A program made the position numbers and the translations under genes. Shown here piece by piece: positions 35,948 to 45,075 of a stretch of 64,000 bases of DNA. Each line of letters opens with the position of its first letter. Position 1 is the first letter of the stretch. The DNA is from an uncultured Lachnospiraceae bacterium (lineage in GTDB: Bacteria; Bacillota; Clostridia; Lachnospirales; Lachnospiraceae), in contig CAJUHR010000016.1 in assembly GCA_910586255.1 (NCBI GenBank), positions 19,489 to 83,488 of the forward strand. Reading direction: 5' to 3'. The notes under the pieces are model-generated. The model did no database searches, had not been told where the DNA came from, and was given only the letters and a program-made list of their open reading frames with translations.

Positions 35948-37465
35948 ATGAGATACGTTGTGACAGGAAAGCAGATGAAGGCCATTGATCAGGATACCAT
36001 AGAAAGGATCGGGATTCCATCGGTAGTGCTTATGGAGCGGGCGGCTCTGGCAGTGGCGGATGCTGTCTCCTCACTGGCCCCGGACAGAAAGGGGATTCGG
36101 ATTGCGGCGGTCTGCGGCACCGGCAACAACGGAGCAGACGGGATTGCGGCAGGAAGGATTTTGTGGGGCCGGGGGTATGAGGTAAGTGTATTCCTGGCAG
36201 GAGATCCGGATAAGGGCACAAAGGAATATAAGCTCCAGAGACAGATTGCAGAACGCCTGGGGATTTTTATGGAGCCGGCAGAGAGTTTTTCCCGGTGGAA
36301 GGGACAGGTGATTGTGGATGCCCTCTTTGGGATTGGCCTGGGGCGGAAGGTGGAGGGAAAATATCTGGAGCTGATTGAGGAGATGGCAAAGCGGAAAGAC
36401 GAGAAGGTGGTGGCTGTGGATATTCCCTCCGGAATCCATGCAGACACAGGAGCTGTGATGGGGGCAGCAGTCAGAGCCACGGTTACCGTGACCTTTGGCT
36501 ATGCCAAGACAGGCCTTCTTCTGTATCCTGGTCGTGAGTATGCAGGAAGGGTGCAGGTGGAGGATATCGGTTTTTCCCATTGCAGCCTTGAGAGGGCCGG
36601 ATGGGATGGAAGAATGTTGGAAAAAGGAGATATGGACGGCCTTCCAAAACGCGGTCCGGACAGCAATAAGGGGACCTTTGGGAAGCTGCTGGTGATTGCC
36701 GGATCCGGCGGAATGTGCGGGGCCGCTTTCCTGAGCGGTCTGGCTGCTTACCGAACAGGCTGCGGCCTGGTGAAGATATTGACTGTGCCGGAAAACCGGG
36801 CGATTTTGCAGACCATGCTTCCGGAGGCGATTGTGGAGGAGTTGGATTTTGCCTCTGAATGGAACAGGCAGACCGGGAGGGAGAGCTTCCGGGAAAAAAT
36901 ACGCACTCAATGTGAATGGGCTGGCGCAGTGGTGATCGGTCCCGGACTGGGCCGGGGGGACTATGTGGAGCCGTTAGTGGAAGCCGTGCTGGAATGTGCC
37001 CGGGTTCCGGTGGTGGTGGATGCGGACGGACTTAATGCCGTGTCCCGGTGTCCGCGACTTACCGGATATTTCTCTGGAAAGGCGGTAGTTACCCCTCATA
37101 TGGGAGAGATGAGCCGGCTGACAAACAAGACTATAGAGGAGTTAAAGAGCCATCGGATGCAGGCAGCCCGGGAGTACGCGGCAGACACCGGAGCCGTGTG
37201 CGTGCTCAAGGATGCATCCACTGTGACCGCGGCCCCGGACAAAAGGGCGTACATTAACGTAAGCGGCTGCAGCGCCATGGCAAAGGCCGGCTCCGGAGAT
37301 GTGTTATCGGGTGTGATCGGCGGTTTGCTGGCCCAGGGAATGACGAGACTTGAGGGAGCTGCTTACGGCGTTTATATTCACGGGCTGGCCGGGGAGCAGG
37401 CTGCGTCCCGGATGGGGGAGCGGGGGCCCTTGGCCAGGGAGCTGGCAGACGGGCTGATGTTCTGA
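35948..37465 (+). CDS. nnr: Bifunctional NAD(P)H-hydrate epimerase/dehydratase
   Basis: A 505-residue protein. The N-terminal YjeF_N epimerase domain (about 1-215, with GTGNNGADGIAAGRIL) is fused to a C-terminal ribokinase-like dehydratase (about 235-505, with NKGTFGKLLVIAGSGG and AGSGDVLSGVIGGLL). It repairs hydrated NAD(P)H using ADP or ATP. The start at 35948 follows AGGAGGAG. A longer frame from 35840 overlaps the oxidoreductase and is not needed. It lies 15 bases before alr, a common neighbour in Firmicutes. Confidence 0.94.
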   Translation: MRYVVTGKQMKAIDQDTIERIGIPSVVLMERAALAVADAVSSLAPDRKGIRIAAVCGTGNNGADGIAAGRILWGRGYEVSVFLAGDPDKGTKEYKLQRQIAERLGIFMEPAESFSRWKGQVIVDALFGIGLGRKVEGKYLELIEEMAKRKDEKVVAVDIPSGIHADTGAVMGAAVRATVTVTFGYAKTGLLLYPGREYAGRVQVEDIGFSHCSLERAGWDGRMLEKGDMDGLPKRGPDSNKGTFGKLLVIAGSGGMCGAAFLSGLAAYRTGCGLVKILTVPENRAILQTMLPEAIVEELDFASEWNRQTGRESFREKIRTQCEWAGAVVIGPGLGRGDYVEPLVEAVLECARVPVVVDADGLNAVSRCPRLTGYFSGKAVVTPHMGEMSRLTNKTIEELKSHRMQAAREYAADTGAVCVLKDASTVTAAPDKRAYINVSGCSAMAKAGSGDVLSGVIGGLLAQGMTRLEGAAYGVYIHGLAGEQAASRMGERGPLARELADGLMF

Positions 37466-37480
37466 TAATAAGGAGAGGAT

Positions 37481-38662
37481 ATGAAAAAATACACAAGAGT
37501 TTTCGCGGAAATCGATTTGGATGCTATATGCTTTAACATGGAGTCCATGAAAAGGAATCTGCCCCAAAAGACAGAGATGATCGGTGTGGTGAAGGCGGAC
37601 GGATACGGCCATGGATCGGTGCCAATAGCCGGGGCAATAAGCCCCTATGTAAAGGGATACGCGGTGGCAACGGCTCAGGAGGCGCTTCTTCTTAGGCGCC
37701 ACGGAATCGAAAAGCCAGTTCTTATTCTGGGTCCGGTTCATGAGAGCTATTATGAAGAGCTGATTCTTCACCGGATCCGTCCGTGTGTTTTTACCATGAA
37801 GCAGGCAGAGGCTTTATCCCGGAAGGCGGTAAGTCTGGGTCAAACCGCGGATTTTCATTTGGTGGTGGATACGGGCATGAGCCGGATCGGCATGGAGGCC
37901 GATGAGGCTGGTGCAGACCTGGCAGTCCGGATTTGCAGTCTCCCCGGAATCCGGGCGGAGGGGCTGTTCACTCATTTTGCCAGGGCCGATGAGACAGACA
38001 AGATCTATGCCGAAAGGCAGCTTGGCCGGTATCTGTATTTTGTTAAGCTGTTAGGAGAGCGGGGAATAGAGATACCTATAAGACATTGCGCCAACAGCGC
38101 CGGGATCATTGACCTTATAGGCACTGGCCTCGACTGGGTGCGGGCAGGTATTTCCATCTACGGGCTGTATCCTTCGGACCAGGTAAACAAAAGCCGGGCA
38201 GAGCTGCGTCCGGCCATGGCGTTAAAGAGCTTTGTCACCTATGTAAAGGATATAGAGCCGGGACGGCAGGTCAGCTATGGGGGAACCTTTGAGGCAAAAG
38301 CTCCCATGCGCATTGCCACCATTCCCGTGGGATATGGGGACGGCTATCCCAGAAATCTGTCCGGACGGGGCTTTGTGCTGATTCAGGGACAACGGGTTCC
38401 TATTTTAGGGAGAGTCTGCATGGATCAGATGATGGTGGATGTAACCGGAATGGGGCAGGTGGACACGGACACCCCGGTCACATTAATCGGAAGGGATGGA
38501 GCGGAGCGCATCCGTGTGGAGGATCTGGCAGAGTGGAGCGGCGGATTTCATTATGAAATTATCTGCGATGTGGGCAAGCGGGTTCCAAGAGTTTATTTGC
38601 GAGCCGGTCAGGTTGTGGGGACAAAGGATTATTTTGATGACGAGTATCCCAAAATGAGATGA
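37481..38662 (+). CDS. alr: Alanine racemase
   Basis: A 393-residue PLP enzyme making D-alanine for peptidoglycan. PLP lysine is in VVKADGYGHGS. The catalytic Tyr region is QVSYGGTF, and YGDGYPRNLSGRG is conserved. The length is normal. AGGAGAG precedes the ATG. It forms an operon with nnr, followed by mazF, the usual order in Firmicutes (alr then the MazF module). Confidence 0.96.
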   Translation: MKKYTRVFAEIDLDAICFNMESMKRNLPQKTEMIGVVKADGYGHGSVPIAGAISPYVKGYAVATAQEALLLRRHGIEKPVLILGPVHESYYEELILHRIRPCVFTMKQAEALSRKAVSLGQTADFHLVVDTGMSRIGMEADEAGADLAVRICSLPGIRAEGLFTHFARADETDKIYAERQLGRYLYFVKLLGERGIEIPIRHCANSAGIIDLIGTGLDWVRAGISIYGLYPSDQVNKSRAELRPAMALKSFVTYVKDIEPGRQVSYGGTFEAKAPMRIATIPVGYGDGYPRNLSGRGFVLIQGQRVPILGRVCMDQMMVDVTGMGQVDTDTPVTLIGRDGAERIRVEDLAEWSGGFHYEIICDVGKRVPRVYLRAGQVVGTKDYFDDEYPKMR

Positions 38663-38732
38663 TAACAGGACTTCCGTTTCCGTCATAAATTAACAGTGGT
38701 GGAGTATATACCGGGGGAAGCCGGGCAATACT

Positions 38733-38795
38733 ATGACTGACAGGAACCAGAAATTTGGATCCGGGAATATTTTGACGGAGCGTGAGATGAAGTGA
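38733..38795 (+). CDS. 20-residue leader peptide before mazF
   Basis: An ATG with GGGGGAAG upstream opens a 20-codon frame ending in TGA, which overlaps the GTG start of mazF (GTGA). The product (begins [11 protein letters not shown]) is polar and matches no antitoxin I know. It takes the place where MazE would be encoded. Its main role could be translational coupling. Confidence 0.4.
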   Translation: MTDRNQKFGSGNILTEREMK

Positions 38796-39139
38796 TAATC
38801 AGGCGAGGAGATATTTATTATGCTGATCTAAGGCCGGTGGTAGGCTCGGAACAGGGAGGAGTGCGCCCGGTGCTTATTATACAGAATGACGTGGGCAACA
38901 AGCACAGTCCAACGGTGATCTGCGCGGCCATTACTTCCAAGATGAATAAGGCCAAGCTTCCCACCCATGTGGAGCTGGATACCCGCCGGTGTGATATGGT
39001 TAAGGATTCCGTTATTCTTTTGGAGCAGCTTCGGACGATTGACAAGCAGCGACTGAAGGAGAAAATCTGCCATATTGATGAGGACTTGCTGGAGAGGGTA
39101 AACCATGCATTGATGGTAAGTCTTGAGCTGGTTACATAA
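38792..39139 (+). CDS. mazF: MazF/NdoA-family mRNA interferase
   Basis: A 115-residue protein. MazF signatures: [32 protein letters not shown] and [10 protein letters not shown]. The family cuts single-stranded RNA at short motifs. GTG start, coupled to a 20-codon upstream frame. No recognisable MazE antitoxin is adjacent, unlike Bacillus subtilis ndoAI-ndoA. The context after alr is as in other Firmicutes. Confidence 0.92.
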   Translation: MIIRRGDIYYADLRPVVGSEQGGVRPVLIIQNDVGNKHSPTVICAAITSKMNKAKLPTHVELDTRRCDMVKDSVILLEQLRTIDKQRLKEKICHIDEDLLERVNHALMVSLELVT

Positions 39140-39207
39140 AATTGGCAGCAGCCGTTGGACAGGAGCCGGCTTTTTCAGGACAGCTTTTTCAGGACAAAAC
39201 TCTTGTA

Positions 39208-39236
39208 TTGACGAAACAGGGGAAATCATGTACAAT
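39208..39236 (+). promoter_or_regulatory. Promoter of the CBS/CorC gene
   Basis: TTGACG-17 bases-TACAAT, 95 bases before the start codon. Just upstream, CTTTTTCAGGACA is directly repeated (39169-39195). Confidence 0.6.
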
Positions 39237-39330
39237 GGGTGGGACGTGTAACAGGAAAAATGTGGTTTGGGCGGGAAAAAGCGGGTTTTTGCCCGAATCC
39301 GGCATAGGATAAAGGAGTTTTTATAAGAAT

Positions 39331-40284
39331 ATGGACGATGGCTATTCGTACTTGTGGATCATTTTCGGAGCGGTGGCCTGCCTGGCAGCAGTTGCATATA
39401 TGGGCTTTCGGTACTGGAAGTCCCGGCAGGAGAGCGTGACGGAGGAAGACATCAAGACGATGGTAAATGAGGGCCATGAGCAGGGCGTCTTAGAAACCAG
39501 AGAGGCGAAAATGATCAGCAACATTTTCGAGCTGGATGAGAAGGAGGCAGGAGATATCATGACCCACCGGAAGCATATTGTGGCTCTTCCGGGTGATATG
39601 GTTCTTAAGGAGGCGGCGCGGTTTGTGCTGCAGGAGGGGAACAATACCCGTTATCCGGTGTACAAGGAGGACATGGATGATATTATAGGCACCATACATA
39701 TGAGGGATGTGCTGGTTCATGCCCAGGATGAGAGGGAGCGGGAGATGGAGCTTGCCAAGGTGCCCGGGGTGCTGCGGGAAGCCCATTTCATACCGGAGAC
39801 CAGGAATCTGGATTCTCTTTTTAAGGAAATGCAGTCTCAGAAGATTCATATGGAGATTGTGATTGACGAGTATGGGCAGACAGCCGGACTGGTGACCATG
39901 GAGGACATTCTGGAGGAGATCGTTGGCAATATCTTAGATGAGTACGATGTGGAGGAGAAATTTATTGTACGGCAGGACAACGGAGAGCTGATTATGAATG
40001 GAATGACTCCTCTCAGAGAGGCAAAGGAGGCTCTGGGCATTGAATTTCCAGAGGAGGATCTGGACAATTATGACACGGTGAACGGACTTTTGATCTCCCG
40101 GCTGGACCGGATTTTGCAGGAAGGGGAGAGACCGGAGGTAGTTTACCAGGGAGTCCGGTTTTCCGTGCTGAAGGTGGAGAACAAGATGATCCAGTCGGTC
40201 CGGGCAGAGAGACTTTGGGAGGAATCGGATCCCGGAGATGGCAGGCAGGAGGAACATTCGGAGAAGAATACGGAACAAAAATAA
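39331..40284 (+). CDS. CBS-domain CorC/HlyC-type protein
   Basis: A 317-residue protein. One N-terminal membrane helix (about 7-28) is followed by a linker beginning ESVTEEDIKTMVNEG, a CBS pair (about 65-200, with DIMTHRKHIVALP and MEIVIDEYGQTAGLVTMEDILEEIVG) and a CorC/HlyC C-terminal domain (about 210-300). Relatives with a DUF21 membrane domain affect magnesium or cobalt transport. That domain is absent here, so the protein is a short, membrane-tethered version. The old name hemolysin is not supported. Confidence 0.9.
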   Translation: MDDGYSYLWIIFGAVACLAAVAYMGFRYWKSRQESVTEEDIKTMVNEGHEQGVLETREAKMISNIFELDEKEAGDIMTHRKHIVALPGDMVLKEAARFVLQEGNNTRYPVYKEDMDDIIGTIHMRDVLVHAQDEREREMELAKVPGVLREAHFIPETRNLDSLFKEMQSQKIHMEIVIDEYGQTAGLVTMEDILEEIVGNILDEYDVEEKFIVRQDNGELIMNGMTPLREAKEALGIEFPEEDLDNYDTVNGLLISRLDRILQEGERPEVVYQGVRFSVLKVENKMIQSVRAERLWEESDPGDGRQEEHSEKNTEQK

Positions 40285-40293
40285 GGAATCTGA

Positions 40294-40429
40294 AAGAAAT
40301 AACCTGATATATTTTACGAAGGATGAATCGGCAGAGGCAAGGCGGAAGAAGGAAGCGTAATGGGCTACGCTGACTGATGACAACGCAGCATATGCCGATT
40401 TAGACAAGTAAAATAGCAGGTTATTTCTT
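40294..40429. repeat. Nested inverted-repeat structure after the CBS gene
   Basis: Outer arms AAGAAATAACCTG/CAGGTTATTTCTT (13 bases), then ATTTTAC/GTAAAAT, then AATCGGCA/TGCCGATT, around an inner GCGTA/TACGC hairpin. Together they would fold the whole 136 bases into one long stem. No gene lies inside and no T-tract follows. Confidence 0.75.
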
Positions 40430-40452
40430 GAAGATTCCTAAGACGAGTTTGG

Positions 40453-40483
40453 AAAAAGGACGCCTGGAGGGGCGTTTCTTTTT
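40453..40483 (+). terminator. Rho-independent terminator
   Basis: ACGCC-TGGAGG-GGCGT stem with a following TTTCTTTTT, after the CBS gene and nested repeat. Confidence 0.7.
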
Positions 40484-40539
40484 CGCTCTGTGGGGTATGA
40501 GCTCCATGGGTCTTATTTGGAAAGGACGGAGAGATTTAC

Positions 40540-41925
40540 ATGATAAAGGTGATGGCGGATACAAAGGATATGCTTCGTGACCGGATATTTTTAAAAAAGG
40601 CGGTTCTGATTGCCCTTCCGGTGGCATTGCAGGGTATGTTAAATACCATTGTGAATCTGGTGGACACCATGATGATCGGACAGCTGGGAGAGACTACCAT
40701 AGCGGCAGTGGGACTGGCCAATAAGGTGTTTTTTGTCTTTTCCCTGTTGGTGTTTGGGGTGGCCAGCGGCTCCGGCGTGCTGGCGGCCCAGTACTGGGGA
40801 AATAAGGATGTGAAGAGTATCCGGAAGATGACCGGGCTGGCTATCTTAATATCCCTGACCGGCGCCCTGTTGTTTGTGGCGCCCAGTGTGGCGCGCCCAC
40901 AGCTTGTAATGCGGATTTTTACAAACAGCCCGGGGGCGATTGAGGTGGGGGCCGCCTATCTGGCGGTGGCTGCTTTGTCCTATCCTTTTACGGCCGTTAC
41001 CAACACCTATGTGGCCATGCTAAGGGCTGTGGGACGGGTCAAGGCGCCGGTGGTGATCAGCTGCATGACCATTCTCATCAATATCACCTTGAACTATACC
41101 TTGATTTTCGGTCATTTCGGCGCTCCTCAGCTGGGAGCCGTAGGTGCGGCCATTGCAACGCTGACAGCCCGGATCGTGGAGTCCGGGGCCATTCTGGCCG
41201 TGGTCTATGGAACCAGGTCGCCCATTGCAGGAAGGTTTGGAGAAATGTTCGGTTACAGCAGGGCTTTTATCCGTCAGTTTGTAGGGACTGCAAGCCCGGT
41301 GATTGCCAACGAGTTTATGTGGGGTCTGGGCACGACCATGTACTCTCTGGCTTACGGCCGGATGGGGGACAATGCGGTGGCGTCAATTACCATTGCCACC
41401 ACTATTCAGGATATTGTGGTGGTTTTGTTTCAGGGCCTGAGCGCGGCCACGGCGGTGATTTTAGGTAATGAGATGGGAGCCGGGCAGTTAAAGCGGGCGG
41501 AAAAATACGCAAAGAATTTTTTTATCCTTCAGTTTCTGGTGACTTTGGCGGCCATGGGAATCTGTTATGGAATCCGGTGGAACATTATCGGGATGTACAG
41601 TATTTCGCCTGAGGTGGCCAGGGACGTGAATGAGTGTCTGCTTGTGTTTATTCTTTTTATGCCCTTTAAGATGTTTAACTTTGTCAATGTGGTGGGAGTT
41701 TTGAGAAGCGGCGGGGACACCAGGATGTGCTTTATACTGGACACCAGCGGGGTATGGCTGATCGGAGTGCCCATGGCATTTATCGGCGGCTTGTACCTGC
41801 ACCAGACTATTGCGGTGGTATATGCCATGGTGATGACGGAGGAGGTCTACAAGGCCGTGCTGGGGTATATGCGGTACAGGCAGAAGAAGTGGTTGCGGAA
41901 TCTGGCGGTGGAGCTGCACGGGTGA
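40540..41925 (+). CDS. MATE-family efflux transporter
   Basis: A 461-residue protein with about twelve membrane helices in two halves. The opening LKKAVLIALPVALQGMLNTIVNLVDTMMIGQLGE pattern (FxAxP-like start, then VNLVDTMMIG) is typical of MATE proteins. These pumps expel drugs or metabolites using sodium or proton gradients. Substrate unknown. GGAGAG precedes the ATG. It is a single gene, with a terminator upstream and the flagellin promoter downstream. Confidence 0.92.
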   Translation: MIKVMADTKDMLRDRIFLKKAVLIALPVALQGMLNTIVNLVDTMMIGQLGETTIAAVGLANKVFFVFSLLVFGVASGSGVLAAQYWGNKDVKSIRKMTGLAILISLTGALLFVAPSVARPQLVMRIFTNSPGAIEVGAAYLAVAALSYPFTAVTNTYVAMLRAVGRVKAPVVISCMTILINITLNYTLIFGHFGAPQLGAVGAAIATLTARIVESGAILAVVYGTRSPIAGRFGEMFGYSRAFIRQFVGTASPVIANEFMWGLGTTMYSLAYGRMGDNAVASITIATTIQDIVVVLFQGLSAATAVILGNEMGAGQLKRAEKYAKNFFILQFLVTLAAMGICYGIRWNIIGMYSISPEVARDVNECLLVFILFMPFKMFNFVNVVGVLRSGGDTRMCFILDTSGVWLIGVPMAFIGGLYLHQTIAVVYAMVMTEEVYKAVLGYMRYRQKKWLRNLAVELHG

Positions 41926-41962
41926 GGGGATTATAAAAAATGGAAAAATTGGGAAAAAACTG

Positions 41963-41990
41963 TTTATCTTTTCTGAAAAGCTGCCGATAT
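41963..41990 (+). promoter_or_regulatory. Sigma-28 (SigD) type promoter of flagellin
   Basis: GCCGATAT at 41983-41990 is the sigma-28 -10 consensus. A weak -35 (TTTA) lies 16 bases upstream. It leaves a leader of about 145 bases before the flagellin start, with a G-run and a GGAAGTCC region. Confidence 0.75.
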
Positions 41991-42144
41991 AGGAAGTGTA
42001 AAGCAAATAGAATATAATGATGATTACACATGAAGCTTCGTGAGAGCTTTACGTAACCCTCTAGTTCATGGATCCGGGCCGGGGGGGGTAGAACAGGGAA
42101 GTCCTGCCCCGAAGGTTTAAGAACATGACAAGGAGGGTATTTTT

Positions 42145-43224
42145 ATGATTATTCAACACAACATAGCTGCCATTAACTCTTACAGAAACTTAGGCATCAA
42201 CCAGAGCGGACTGAACAAGAACTTAGAGAAGCTGTCCTCCGGCTACAAGATCAACCGTGCCGGTGATGACGCGGCAGGTCTGGCTATTTCCGAGAGCATG
42301 AGATCTCAGATCAACGGATTGAATCAGGCTGCAAAGAACGCCCAGGATGCTATCGGACTGATTCAGACAGCAGAGGGTGCTTTGACCGAGGTTCATTCCA
42401 TGCTGCAGCGTCTTACCACCCTGGCTTCCCAGTCTGCAAACGGTACGTACAATACGGTTGCAAGAGGGAATCTGCAGAGTGAGGTCACGGAGTTGCTTAA
42501 AGAGATTGATCGTATCGCTAACAATACCGACTTTAACGGAATCAAGCCTCTGGCTGCCAGCAACGGCGCGGGGAAGATGACCTTCCAGATTGGTCCCAGC
42601 TCGGCTGAGACGATTACCGTAAATAGCCAGGCTATGACGGCTTCTGGTATTCAGGCTGCTATTTTCCAGGATGCAGTGGATCGTAATAGTGCCGGATATA
42701 TGTATAAAATCGGCGATAGTAATAAAATCCAGCTAAGTGGTGGTAAAGAGGCTTATATTACTGCTACTGGTGGCGTGGGTAGCACATACAAAAGTATGAT
42801 GCAGGCCTTGGAGAATGGTACTTTGACGAAAGATACAAATGCAGTTACAGACCAGTTGAAGACTCCAGGTGGGAGTTATTTAAGCAAGGCAAATGTTGCG
42901 TCAGCTTTGTTGCCAACCATGAATATCTCCGGCACCAGCACTGTAGTCGCCAATGCAGCCATCGATACCATCAATGCAGCCATCAATGCTGTTTCCAGCT
43001 ACCGTGCTAAACTTGGTGCGGCTCAGAACAGACTTGAGCATACAGTCAACAACTTGAAGGTTACCTCCGAGAACATCACCTCCGCAGAGAGTCGGATTCG
43101 TGATACGGACATGGCGGATGAGATTACGGCTTTTACGAAGAATAACATTCTTCTGCAGGCTTCTCAGTCCATGCTGGCTCAGTCCAACTCCGTGCCTCAG
43201 AGTATCTTAAGCCTGTTGCAGTAA
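42145..43224 (+). CDS. Flagellin
   Basis: A 359-residue protein. The conserved N-terminal D0/D1 (MIIQHNIAAINSYRNLG, LSSGYKINRAGDDAAGLAIS) and C-terminal D1/D0 (LGAAQNRLEHTVNNL, ILLQASQSMLAQ) flank a variable centre (about residues 150-265). It polymerises into the flagellar filament after type III export. AAGGAGG precedes the ATG. No other flagellar gene is in the window. The centre uses more AT-ending codons than the ends, suggesting exchange or fast change there. Confidence 0.96.
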   Translation: MIIQHNIAAINSYRNLGINQSGLNKNLEKLSSGYKINRAGDDAAGLAISESMRSQINGLNQAAKNAQDAIGLIQTAEGALTEVHSMLQRLTTLASQSANGTYNTVARGNLQSEVTELLKEIDRIANNTDFNGIKPLAASNGAGKMTFQIGPSSAETITVNSQAMTASGIQAAIFQDAVDRNSAGYMYKIGDSNKIQLSGGKEAYITATGGVGSTYKSMMQALENGTLTKDTNAVTDQLKTPGGSYLSKANVASALLPTMNISGTSTVVANAAIDTINAAINAVSSYRAKLGAAQNRLEHTVNNLKVTSENITSAESRIRDTDMADEITAFTKNNILLQASQSMLAQSNSVPQSILSLLQ

Positions 43225-43289
43225 TGTTTAATTATTCTTTGAGTGTGGTTTAGAAGCGTGTTAGATCCCAAAGTGAGATAGACCGGTTT

Positions 43290-43330
43290 CCGGCAGAACA
43301 CAGAGAGTGTGTGTTCTGCCGGGATTTTTA
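43290..43330 (+). terminator. Flagellin terminator
   Basis: A 12-base perfect stem CCGGCAGAACAC and complement, a 9-base loop and a T-tract. Confidence 0.9.
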
Positions 43331-43622
43331 GGTGTATCCAGAGTTACTGACATTGCCTGTGAACCGTAATGCGCCCGGCGGAAAAATTGTCCGGAAAATA
43401 AGGAAAAAATATATTGCCCCTTTCCATGGACTATGCTACAATTACTTTACAGGATGATAGATGAGACATATATTTTGAGAAGCTGCTATGCTGAGATTTT
43501 AAATATTTTCATTTCCTGGAAGGTTCTCTTTCAGGTGATCTTGCAACTTGGGAAACATCTTGATTTTTCAACCTGAGATCAGGTAAAGATTCCTTATTGT
43601 TTTAGAGAAACCCGCAGATAAA
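43331..43622. other. Intergenic region after flagellin
   Basis: AT-rich with no gene seen. It ends at a copy of the dispersed hairpin repeat. A partial echo of the repeat end occurs near 43361 (GTGAACCGTAA). Confidence 0.4.
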
Positions 43623-43775
43623 TCGTAACAGTTCAGACGGGCATCTTCTTGCCCGTCTACGCCGGACAAAAGCTGGGATGTCCATCCGATGTGGGATTTG
43701 ACAAGGATTTTAGCTTACAAGCAAGCTTGACGCCTAAAATTCTTGTCAAATCCCCCGCCGTCTGAACTGTTACGA
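43623..43775. repeat. Dispersed hairpin repeat, copy B (153 bases)
   Basis: Perfect 18-base inverted ends (TCGTAACAGTTCAGACGG and complement). A 21-base inner stem at 43693-43713 and 43734-43754 has one wobble pair. The loop contains the same TTACAAGCAAGCTTGACGC as copies A and C, but the stem sequence (GGGATTTGACAAGG...) is entirely different from theirs. Confidence 0.9.
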
Positions 43776-43917
43776 TAAATAAAAGAAAAAGCAGGAAATC
43801 TATTGTCCGCAGACATAAAACATTTTATAATGGAAGCAGCTTCTTAAAATATAACCCCTGCGCAGAAGTCTGAAATGATTGCTGAATATGTGTGTATGAA
43901 TAAGAAAGAGAGGGCGA

Positions 43918-44697
43918 ATGATAAAGACGAATTTGGCACAGACGGTTGATGCAACAAGCGATTCGGGGTCCGCATATGATACAAACATAAAGTATTTGTT
44001 TGCAGATAAGCAGATACTATCGCGAATTCTGAAATATACCATTGGAGAATTCAGGAATATGGATATTCCAGATATCATGGATTGTATTGGGGATGATATT
44101 GAGATAGGAACGAGACCGGTTGATGCCGGGCTTTCCAGCCTTGGACGTGTGAAAGGGACCGCAACAGAGGATAATGTTCCCGGAGAAGGTATTATCTATT
44201 ATGACATTCGATTTATTGTATACCATAAAGAAACGGAAGATGCTATTGAGGAAATCAGCTTTGCCAGAAAGACCGTATTTGGGAATAAGAACAATCCGTA
44301 CCCTGTTGATTTGATGAAAGGAATCATTATCAGCATAAGAAACAGAGAGGAGCATACTTTAGGAGAAGCTATGGAGAAGTCCCAAAATACATTGATTGCC
44401 ATGCTGGAAGAACTGCTTTCCGGTAAAAGCGCCGAAGAGAAGAAGCGTATAATGGCGGATGAATATGGGATGATGATGACTGCTGTACTAGAAGGGAGAA
44501 TCCAGATCATGTGTAATTTATCAGAGAATATTGAAGCGAAAGGAATCAAGAAAGGCATCAAGAAAGAACGCATTGCGGCTATTGAACGAATGAGGAAAGC
44601 GAATGTTGCCAGAGAACAGATTCTTTCATATGGGTATACAGAAGAGGAATATGCGGAGGTAGAAAAACTCATCACTGGAAAAATGAGAGATGAATAA
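43918..44697 (+). CDS. PD-(D/E)XK nuclease-family transposase, core deleted
   Basis: A 259-residue protein. The beginning (YDTNIKYLFADKQILSRILKY, VPGEGIIYYDIRF) and end (LGEAMEKSQNTLIAMLEELL, then a charged GIKKGIKKER tail) fit the Rpn/PDDEXK_2 family, usually over 300 residues. The segment that normally follows YDIRF, with the catalytic Glu-x-Lys/Gln strand and the TRGIFYGARM-like region, is absent, so an in-frame deletion of roughly 80-100 residues is inferred. It is probably inactive. No inverted repeats flank it closely. Confidence 0.75.
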   Translation: MIKTNLAQTVDATSDSGSAYDTNIKYLFADKQILSRILKYTIGEFRNMDIPDIMDCIGDDIEIGTRPVDAGLSSLGRVKGTATEDNVPGEGIIYYDIRFIVYHKETEDAIEEISFARKTVFGNKNNPYPVDLMKGIIISIRNREEHTLGEAMEKSQNTLIAMLEELLSGKSAEEKKRIMADEYGMMMTAVLEGRIQIMCNLSENIEAKGIKKGIKKERIAAIERMRKANVAREQILSYGYTEEEYAEVEKLITGKMRDE

Positions 44698-44788
44698 AAC
44701 TGGATAGAGATAAAAATATACCAGAAAGTCTTTTTCTTTCATATCGGACGAATCATAATATTGATTATTCTTATATCGAACGATTTCA

Positions 44789-44817
44789 TTGATTTTATCA
44801 CTAAAATCGCATATAAT
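44789..44817 (+). promoter_or_regulatory. Promoter of the Phd-PIN pair
   Basis: TTGATT-17 bases-TATAAT, 31 bases before the antitoxin start. Confidence 0.7.
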
Positions 44818-44847
44818 AAAAATAACTCAAAAAAGGAGGGTTTAGCC

Positions 44848-45075
44848 ATGGTTGTTACAGCAACAGAATTTAAAGCTAATTTCGGAAAGTACCTTGAATT
44901 AATTGCCAAGGAAGATGTCTTTATTACTCGTAATGGAAAAACGGTTGCTAAAGTTGTAAATCCACAGGTTTCTGCTGTGGATTCCCTGCGTGGAATGTTG
45001 GGTGGTATTTCCTCTGATATTGATATGGATTCTTTACGAGAGGAGCGTCTGTTAAAATATGAAAATGATGTGTGA
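44848..45075 (+). CDS. Phd/YefM-type antitoxin
   Basis: A 75-residue protein. The N-terminal Phd fold (VVTATEFKANFGKYLELIAKE then VFITRNGKTVAKVVNP) binds DNA as a dimer. The C-terminal tail (SLREERLLKYEND) would wrap the toxin. AAAGGAGGG precedes the ATG at 44848. The last 17 bases overlap the toxin gene. It probably represses its own promoter at 44789, as is usual in this family. Confidence 0.9.
   Translation: MVVTATEFKANFGKYLELIAKEDVFITRNGKTVAKVVNPQVSAVDSLRGMLGGISSDIDMDSLREERLLKYENDV

Noticed and set aside
36071..36910. 279-codon reverse-strand frame
   Set aside because: It lies antisense to nnr, has no ribosome site and its product shows no domain. Nnr motifs are intact on the forward strand.
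39331..40284. Hemolysin
   Set aside because: Such proteins are often labelled hemolysin, but the domains are CBS and CorC/HlyC; no toxin feature is visible.
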